A DNA stretch of 64,000 nt from assembly GCA_008933995.1 (NCBI GenBank), contig WARS01000052.1:3100001-3164000 (forward strand), given 5' to 3'. Position 1 is the stretch's first letter. The number at the start of each line of letters is the position of its first letter. Source of the stretch: Datnioides undecimradiatus (lineage: Eukaryota; Chordata; Actinopteri; Lobotiformes; Datnioididae). The notes under the pieces were generated by a model that did no database searches, was not told where the DNA came from, and worked only from the letters and a program-made list of their open reading frames with translations. Positions 56,479 to 64,000 of this stretch are shown in pieces. Position numbers and translations under genes: made by a program.

Positions 56479-57489
56479 ATGGACAGTGGCAGTATGAACG
56501 ACAGTGACTCTTTGGCCTATTTCTGTGATGACATGTTTGACTTTGAAACCATCAGCGGGGTCATCTTCATTTTGATCTTCGTTGTCAGTATCACCGGCAA
56601 CGTTCTCCTCTTGTGCGTTCTTGTCATCTACGAGAAATTGACGAATGTCACAAATCTGTTTGTGCTGAACCTGGCATGCTCTGATTTGGTCTTCACTGTC
56701 ACGCTTCCATTCTGGGCCATCTACCAGCTTCACCACTGGGTGTTTGGTGAATTCACTTGCAAATTTATGACTATGGCTTACTTCGTAGGTTTGTACAGTA
56801 GCATCATTCTGCTGACTGCTATTACTGTGGATCGCTTCATTCTGGTGGTGCTGCACCACTGTCCAGGCTACCCTACAAAGCGGCGTAGGTGTGCAATGGC
56901 CGCCTGTGCAGCTGCCTGGATCATCAGCATTGCTGCTTCCATCAGAGATGCTATTACAGTAAAGGTGGAAACCCAGTGGAACGATATGATGACATGCGAT
57001 GATTCTTCTGATGACTCTGATGTCAACCTGGGATATTATCTCCAAGTTTCATTGCTCTTCTTTCTCCCATTCACCATAATTGTTTTCTGCTATTCTGCCA
57101 TCCTCAAGACAGTTCTGCAGGCCTCCAACAAAAAAAGGTATCAGACTGTGGTGGTGGTTTTGTGTATCGTAGCTGCTTTCTTCATCTGCTGGGGACCTTA
57201 CAACATTCTGCTTTTCATCAAGTCTTTTTATAAACCCGAAGGTTGTTATGCAGAGGAACGCTTATACATTGCCTACTCTATTTGTCATATACTTGCATTT
57301 TCTCACTGCTGCATGAACCCACTATTATACATGGTCTCACAAAAGTTGCGAAGACATCTTTTGCAGCTTTTGCACTGCACCAATCCCAGGACGAAAGAGC
57401 GAGTCACTGGCCAGAGAACTTCTGTTTTTCAGAATGCAGCTTTCACCGCACAAAACTCAGCTGTCTTATTGGAACTACCCTCAAAATAG
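56479..57489 (+). CDS. diverged chemokine receptor (XCR1/CCR-like GPCR), 336 aa
   Basis: A seven-helix chemokine receptor, tandem to the XCR1-like gene 1.7 kb upstream. The short acidic N terminus (SDSLAYFCDDMFDFE) has Cys16, expected to pair with the ECL3 cysteine in EGCYAEE. TM1 holds GN (40-41) and TM2 LACSD with LPFWA. Cys94 starts TM3, whose end reads DRF (118-120) instead of DRY. The second loop (VVLHHCPGYPTKRRR) departs from the usual DRYLAIVHA form. TM6 has CWGPYN and TM7 NPLLY. The ATG context is CACCATGG, an ideal Kozak, directly after a splice acceptor. SHCCMNP and the neighbour support an XCR1-type origin, but orthology to XCR1 or to a fish-specific CCR is open, so I give no symbol. 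Confidence 0.92.
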   Translation: MDSGSMNDSDSLAYFCDDMFDFETISGVIFILIFVVSITGNVLLLCVLVIYEKLTNVTNLFVLNLACSDLVFTVTLPFWAIYQLHHWVFGEFTCKFMTMAYFVGLYSSIILLTAITVDRFILVVLHHCPGYPTKRRRCAMAACAAAWIISIAASIRDAITVKVETQWNDMMTCDDSSDDSDVNLGYYLQVSLLFFLPFTIIVFCYSAILKTVLQASNKKRYQTVVVVLCIVAAFFICWGPYNILLFIKSFYKPEGCYAEERLYIAYSICHILAFSHCCMNPLLYMVSQKLRRHLLQLLHCTNPRTKERVTGQRTSVFQNAAFTAQNSAVLLELPSK

Positions 57490-57963
57490 TTTTTTTTTAC
57501 ATCTGTGAGCACTTTTACACAATGCAGTTGGTATCTATTTCATTCTAATTTTATATTTGAATTTATTTGAGTCTATTTTGATAAAAAAATGTGCTTTAAA
57601 AGTGGCATGTAACTATGTGGATAATGATGAGTGGGACCGCTTTCACACATACCCTTTAGAATTAGCTGTGCTTTGCTGTTACTGTAATATTTTTGTAACG
57701 TTATGCTGGAATCCACTTCAGTTTTTTTCACTTCTGTTTTTGGCTACTTGTTATGACACCACAAGAAAGGCTGAATTTCAAATTCTGCTATGACAGTAGT
57801 TTTCTCCTGTATACTGTGCAAGTGCCCTGCAATATGCCCTGACAGGCATAATGCAGTGTAATTACTGTGAGAAACACGGTTACAGTGCGTATCGGTGGTA
57901 AAGTTTCTTTGGCATTTTGTCAGTTTGAATTATTTTAAAGCATTTTTTATTAATTTGGGAAAA

Positions 57964-57969
57964 AATAAA
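57964..57969 (+). terminator. candidate polyadenylation signal AATAAA of the second receptor gene
   Basis: The first canonical hexamer after the stop codon at 57,489. Another lies at 58,065-58,070. Which one is used is unknown. Confidence 0.4.
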
Positions 57970-60866
57970 TGGAAAAACTTGAAAATTTCGAGTGAAACTT
58001 GAAAATAGCGATTGAATCTCAGATAATCTGCGTAAAAACAAGGGCCAAAAGCCTGAAAACACTGAATAAAACATGAGCATATTGAACAAATATTGAGAAT
58101 ATGAAATGAAGTTGAATATGCAGGATGGGCAACCCTCATATTAATGTGGTGTAGCTTCTAGTGGCACTTGAATCAGAGCTGACAAAGAAAATATTGTCAT
58201 GATTTCAATTTGAAAAATGCCCCAAAAGCAGAGACATAATCCTCCACCTCCTTGGACATGCTGTGGTTTGGAGATGGTGTGATTCTGTGATTCCATTCAC
58301 GGAAAATAATTTACCATTTTTGTTTATTACAATAGTTGTTTATTGTATTATTATGCATTAGCCATAATTTTACTTTCATCATTAGATTGTTGTTGAATCA
58401 CTCATTGACTTGCATGCTAACTAGCTTATTGTCAGTTATATATGCGATACAAACTGTCATTATGGCATTTAACAATACATCCATTGTTTAAAATAAGTAT
58501 TCTTTGTCATTTTTAAACTTTAGATCTTTAATTTCACTTCATATATAATAATGACTTATTTATATTATTAATTTAATTTGACTGTAGACTGTTGACATTG
58601 CTTCCTAAATTGGTGACTGACTCTGTTATTTATATGAGTTTAAAGAAGACATTGTCTATGGTTGATGTTTTTACCTTTTCATTTTTTTTAAATTATTATA
58701 CTGTTTTTGACTCTTGATGGCTCTAAGGACTGAAGCTAATGCTGGATGTGCAAAAAGCATCCTCCCCAGCTGATGAGCCATTTAGAAAACATGGAAATTA
58801 CAAGGATTGTGTGAAGAAATGTTTCCTGTATTTATAACTGAAATTTTCAAATGTGGGATAAGACAGTTGCATAACCCTGTTTGGCTACTTAACTCCTACA
58901 CTTGTTAGTCATTTTATACCTGTGTGTGTTAAGTTATTGTGCTACAAGCCCAGGTTACATTGGCTGCTGTTGCTGGAGTTTAACCTTTCCAAAATCTGTT
59001 AAATCTTAGCCTAAACTGTGATGCATCTAAGACCAGCTTCTGTGCTTTTATAATAGATTTAGCAAAAATATATAACTCTAGTCCTTTGAAGCAAGACTGG
59101 GTAGAGAGCTAAGCTATAGCTAGCTGGGCATCCTTATGATAGGAGCTTATGTAAGAAAAAAAAAAAGCACTGATGATTCACAAAGAGAAACATATGAATT
59201 TGTGGTTGTTAAACTATCACACCATATACAATAAATATATATTGCTGAGTTATTGTTTGGGCAAGGGAAATTCAGTAGCCGATGACTACAGAATAACAGC
59301 AGACAACAAGAGAACTGATGAATCATGCATCATATAGATTGTGTTTAAGGTGAAACGATGCAGTGAATGACAGCTCCTGATAAGCGGCCAATGCTGAACT
59401 GTTGACTTGTGAGAAAGAGGAAGAGCGGCCTGAAGCAGAAAAACAAGTGGTTTTGTATAACCAGTGTTTCAGATGATGACTGACAACGATCGCGTTGTTT
59501 TATATCAGATAAAACACGTCTCAGCTCTTGACTGTAACACCCCTCACTTAACACACTTCATCAGTTTGATCAGTTGATCAGATCAGTTTGTTATAGTGAT
59601 TTTACTGCACTGAACAGCTCAACCCACAAGATGGCAACAGAAATGAATGGAAGTGAGAGACGTGATCATTGGTTCAGCTTAACTTTTAAAAAAGAGAAAA
59701 GATCAAATTTATATCATGTTATTTAACCGTGTGATGTGTGATTATTAAGCTCTTCACCATCTGACATTTACTGTTTGTATTTAATGTTTTATGTTGTGAT
59801 ATGCTATAATTAAATCATATTTATAGGTAAAACAAACCCGTGTTTTTGATTATGAGCAATTACACACAAGTTCTTTGCTTTTCATGTATAAATTAGGCTC
59901 CTCAGTGACTTATGTGTGTAAATATACTTCACGTTTTTAAAGATTAGGCCTGATAAAGGGGATTAAATGTATTGTTTTTGTTCACAAGCTGTATGTGATA
60001 CAGGAGGCTATTACCTGCACTTCTGCCCACACCTCTGGTCTCTGTCCTCATGCATGTATAAGCACCAATTAACCAGGCAATGTTGCTCGTGCACCCGCTG
60101 TAAATGCAGATACAGCAATTCTGAATCTGGTTTCCCCGTCTTCTTTTGCATTTAATATCTTAGTGGAGTATTTACCTCTGGAGTGACCTTGTCTATGTGA
60201 CACAGAATAAACAAATTAGCCCTCAGCAGCAGGATCAATAAAATATAATATAACAGACTGCATATTCGTGATTAGAACCACAGGCAGTGAGGCACGTCTG
60301 ACTCAGCCGTGCACGCGTTATTGGTTGCTTTTCTTTAAAATGATGTGAGCCAGTAAAGTAATCCAACTCTATTATTACGGTAATTAAAATATTTTACAAA
60401 TCCAAATCTTTTAACTCTATTATATGCAATGTGTTTCTCCAGAGCCCCGTCAGTGTACTTGAACATGGTTGAGTAGCGCAGCCCTGATGGCTCCACGGGG
60501 GGTCCAGAGAAGAGTGTACAGGGACAGCTCAGTGGGCCACTGTAACAGCACTCATATCTGTCTCTGGGGGTAGATTAAGCTTAATTAACTAAACCATCCA
60601 GCACGCTTGGATGAATGGATACAAGTCAAGGGCAGAGCAGTCACGGGTGTGCTCACACATTCTCTGGCAGGCACCGGGAGAGCGTTTTGTGCCGAAATCT
60701 ATCTGCGCGTGTGAATATGATAGAAGCAAAACATTGGATATAGCTCTGCACATGAGCTGTGTTCAGTCGACCTGCAGTCAGCACACTCAAAATACAAAAT
60801 GACTTGTGATGCAGGTTTGGGGAACCGTCTTGAATATTGTTCCTCATGTTTCACCAGCAGCTTGGG

Positions 60867-60884
60867 TGTGTGTGTGTGTGTGTG
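60867..60884. repeat. (TG)n microsatellite
   Basis: About nine TG units. Confidence 0.85.
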
Positions 60885-61574
60885 CGCAAATGCAGCAATA
60901 TGCTGAGTTTATTTATAAGAATTGATAACAATCAAATGTCACAGACAGCAGACCGAACTAAAGAAGCAAATATGACAGAAAACCAAGCACACAGAGTTTA
61001 AATAGCAAAGACAATCCAAGGCATCTCATTTCTTATCTTTGAGCCAGAATCCCTTTTTTTTCCCCTGATCGTTTTCTTAGCAAATGATGTTGTTGTTCAA
61101 TCCTATTTTTAGCCACGAGCTAAACAGCTGTTGCTGTTTTCTTATGTAGTCTCTGCTACGAGCCCTCCCTGGCCCCAGCATTCACTCCCTGCTCCTCCTT
61201 TCTCCGGGGCAACTCTGCCTCCTTTTCCACATCGATATCTCCCCTTTAATTTCAGTTATCTATAACGATAATTACTCTAACCATATGTGAATTTAATTGA
61301 TGCCTTGCAAATGTGTAAATGTGTGCGTGCTTTGTGCATATTGCTAATAAAGTCTTATTGCCTGTTAATCTGGACTGTCAGGGAAACGCGCGCAAATCGA
61401 TTAAGTGTGTCAGCCTTATCATTACAAACAACTGTTTTAGAGAACAAATATAGACGACTTAATCCGCATATGACATACACTGGCATGTGTGACATTTCAC
61501 TAATGCACCTCATCCTGATTGAATTTGTCATGGGAATAAAATGTTTTAAAAAAAGGATTAGATCCAGCGTTTAA

Positions 61575-61576
<2 letters not shown>

Positions 61577-61612
<36 letters not shown>
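61577..61612. repeat. (CA)n microsatellite
   Basis: About 18 CA units. Confidence 0.9.
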
Positions 61613-61615
<3 letters not shown>

Positions 61616-63827
61616 ACCTCACACATAGATGCAAACACACACATGTTTGTTTTGCTTGATCATAAATCAAAGAAGGTGACATGTTCGGAAACATGTAGGG
61701 AAACGTGTGTTTGTTGGGTGATGGATGAAACATCACTAACCTCTCAGGCTGCGTCTTGGCCTCTATTCTGCCACTGCAGTGCCACATTTGTCCACTAGAG
61801 GGGACATATGCATCGGTATAGCACTGTTTGAGCCACAGTATCGATTACAATCTCACACACTTCCCACATCAGACGCAGAAACTGAATACAGAGATATCCT
61901 CTCTTGTAGATCACCAGTGCCTGAGAGACGCACTGCTTTTAATGCATCTTCTATTTTATGACTCAACAACTTTTTTCAAACACTCAGCACAAAGAAATGC
62001 ATCCTGTCTCTTCCAACGCCATCGTAACTCTGCATTTTAGGGTCACCCTCCTCTACTTACCTGCTGTCGTCAGATAGAAAAACACAGTGATTAACTACCA
62101 TGGAGACTTAATTAACAAATCAAACATCTGGATATTCAGACTAGGCCCACTGCAAAGGCTTAGCTGCCTCTTGTAAGACTGGCCATTTGATGTATCAAAC
62201 AGTGCGTCCTGATGTTTCTTGCTAAATTTTTCCCATCTGGCTCGTTTGTTTTTTTATTTTTATTTATTTATTTTTTTACAGCTTTTCTCTCACTTTGCAA
62301 CTTTCACTTTTAATGTTGTTCAGTTACAAGTATTTTAATATAACTTTTTTTGGGGGGGGGGTTACTTTGTGGCACAATGCATAACACTGCATTGTATGTT
62401 ACTTTACATCGCTTTTATTACATTACAGTAGAAACATAACATGGAAATGTGTCCACAATGACACACTGGACTACCAATAAGAGGAAATAGGTGTTTGTTT
62501 TATATTACGCTAACATCAGATGTTACATTTTTGTGCCCAAATGTCAAGAAACAACATGACATGTGTTCAAAATAACAGATATGTAAATGATTTCTTTGTC
62601 GGTATGATTTAAAAAGGTCATACGGTTTTTAGATGCAAACGTGCAGGCTATTAAGAAACCATTATGGTGTTTGTAATCCCGTGTGAATGGCTCGCTGTAA
62701 TAGTTATTCACAATAAAGCCTGCGCGTGTGGAAATACGCAACAAAATAAAGCAGGTGCACTCAAAAAATAATCACATCCAGCTTTCTGACTGTGACAGTG
62801 ATAGACTGTATGTTGTCCTGTACGACTGCTAAGTGTATAAAGAGCACAGTTGCGTGGTGTGTATAAAACACAATAACGCTGGTATCACCGCTAAAATGAG
62901 ATCTACGGCCACGAGTGAATCACCGTTGGCTTCTTAAAGCTGCAACTGTGCAATCAGCAGAGTTTTGACAGTCTACTCTCGATGCCTTCATGGACGAGAG
63001 CCTGAAAGCAACATTTGAGCTTGAGCTAGTTAAAGCACATAACAAAATAACATTACATGACATGACATGACATAATGTCAACGAGTATATCTTAAATATA
63101 TATGGCTGAAGATTACAGATTGGGCCATTAATATAGAGAAACAGCTGTATTCCCAGCTGTATGTATTTATTTATTGGGCTCATAAACTGCATGTCAAAGA
63201 GTATCACCTCCGCAGCAGATGTTATGTTTCTCTCTACAATTTATCTTGACGTCACGTCATAAGGTAACCTACTATTTATCCCAAAATGCTTTGCACTACT
63301 ATGAATGAAAACGTTTTTTGGATGGTCCCGATGAGAACTGGGCCCCCAGACCTGGCGCTGACTCTTCAACACTCTACCCACCGAGCTAATATCCCACAGA
63401 CCATGCTTTTTGGCTTACCCTTCCTTATCCTCAGGCTGCACCAGCTGCCGTCTACCTTCGACCACACTCCACGCCCCTGATATGTTGTCCTCTACCTGCT
63501 TCGTCCCTCCACCTCCTCCTTCTCCTCATTTGTAGGTGTTCTATCCCCCTTTTCTGGCCGCAACTTTCCAAAAGGTGAACAGAAGTGATTTTCAATAGCA
63601 CCGTGCATGACTAATGGTGGAAACATGTTAAAATCATCGCAGAAATGTCCTTGGGAAGACAAATGAATTTTCAGCAGAATAATTAACTTAATTAACAAAT
63701 TTGCATGCATATTCATCAGGGCCATTGAAGTCTTTCCAGCTCAGCTTGATGAACGTTGCTGTGTAATAACCAGCTCATTTACATTCTGCCATCCACTGCC
63801 ATTTGTGTGGATTACTGAGAAAAGGCA

Positions 63828-63829
<2 letters not shown>

Positions 63830-63877
<48 letters not shown>

Positions 63878-63892
63878 GTGGGTGTGTGTGTG
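63830..63892. repeat. (TG)n microsatellite, about 22 units plus a second short run
   Basis: TG run at 63,830-63,874, then AGGGTGGG, then a second TG run to about 63,892. Confidence 0.95.
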
Positions 63893-64000
63893 AGCATGAT
63901 GCTCGGGGTACATCATATGAGCACACACTTTTTTCCTTCCTTTAACATGTCACACAGAAAGCTTGATGAATTGATTTGACATACTGTTTTGTTGGATCTA

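Larger units (their letters stand above)
58075..64000. other. no gene seen; AT-rich intergenic DNA with microsatellites
   Basis: No further receptor copy, exon or RNA gene is visible to the window end. Structure is limited to TG/CA runs near 60.87, 61.58 and 63.83 kb, an ACATG tandem at 63,052-63,072, a G-run at 62,350 and homopolymers. Confidence 0.5.

Noticed and set aside
56404-57045. 213-codon minus-strand open frame opposite the second receptor
   Set aside because: Antisense shadow of the receptor exon; no domain and no start context of its own.
1-64000. Bacterial-type systems, CRISPR arrays, operons and viral insertions
   Set aside because: The window is clearly vertebrate: split genes, dinucleotide microsatellites and fish transposons. 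The regular repeats seen are minisatellites without spacers.

Overview
The window looks like teleost fish nuclear DNA, most likely from a spiny-rayed (percomorph) fish. It has split genes with GT-AG introns, many (CA)n and (TG)n microsatellites, Tc1-type DNA transposon remnants and several dispersed repeats that I recognise from fish genomes. I see no bacterial, viral or plasmid architecture and no CRISPR array. The only well-supported genes lie in the right-hand half.

Layout. Positions 1-5.5 kb carry a CpG-rich region with CAG/CAA and GGA triplet repeats. Here I infer the 5' end of a minus-strand gene: a leader exon with its donor at 5046, and a signal-peptide exon at 1138-1219. The rest of that gene would lie left of the window. 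Positions 5.5-33 kb hold no gene that I can support, only microsatellites, a degenerate minisatellite, fragments of dispersed fish repeats, an inverted repeat and a perfect 24-bp palindrome.

Positions 35,310-50,375 (minus strand) hold fyco1. I rebuilt it as 17 coding exons with every phase consistent, giving 1,491 residues: RUN domain, long coiled coil, FYVE-type zinc finger, LC3-interacting motif and C-terminal GOLD domain. Its FYVE finger keeps eight zinc-ligand cysteines but has lost the usual WxxD and R(R/K)HHCR lipid-binding motifs. A GC-box/CRE-like region near 51.15 kb is a plausible fyco1 promoter.

Positions 52.5-57.5 kb (plus strand) hold two tandem chemokine-receptor genes. Each has a single coding exon and a probable non-coding 5' exon. 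The first resembles XCR1: HRY replaces DRY, and the N terminus is rich in acidic residues and tyrosines. The second is a diverged relative with DRF. A Tc1 deletion derivative with long terminal inverted repeats (51,515-52,331) lies between fyco1 and the receptors, and a second, heavily decayed Tc1 remnant (about 55.0-55.74 kb) lies between the two receptors. From 57.5 kb to the end I see only microsatellites and AT-rich intergenic DNA.

The FYCO1-XCR1 neighbourhood matches the human 3p21.31 chemokine-receptor cluster, so this is a conserved block. FYCO1 is an autophagosome and endolysosome transport adaptor, whereas the receptors are leukocyte GPCRs; the linkage is ancient synteny, not a shared pathway. 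I found no wholly new system. The items most worth following up are the altered FYVE finger, a perfect 13-bp stem whose loop begins at the start codon of the first receptor, the 24-bp palindrome, and the unidentified signal-peptide gene at the left edge.
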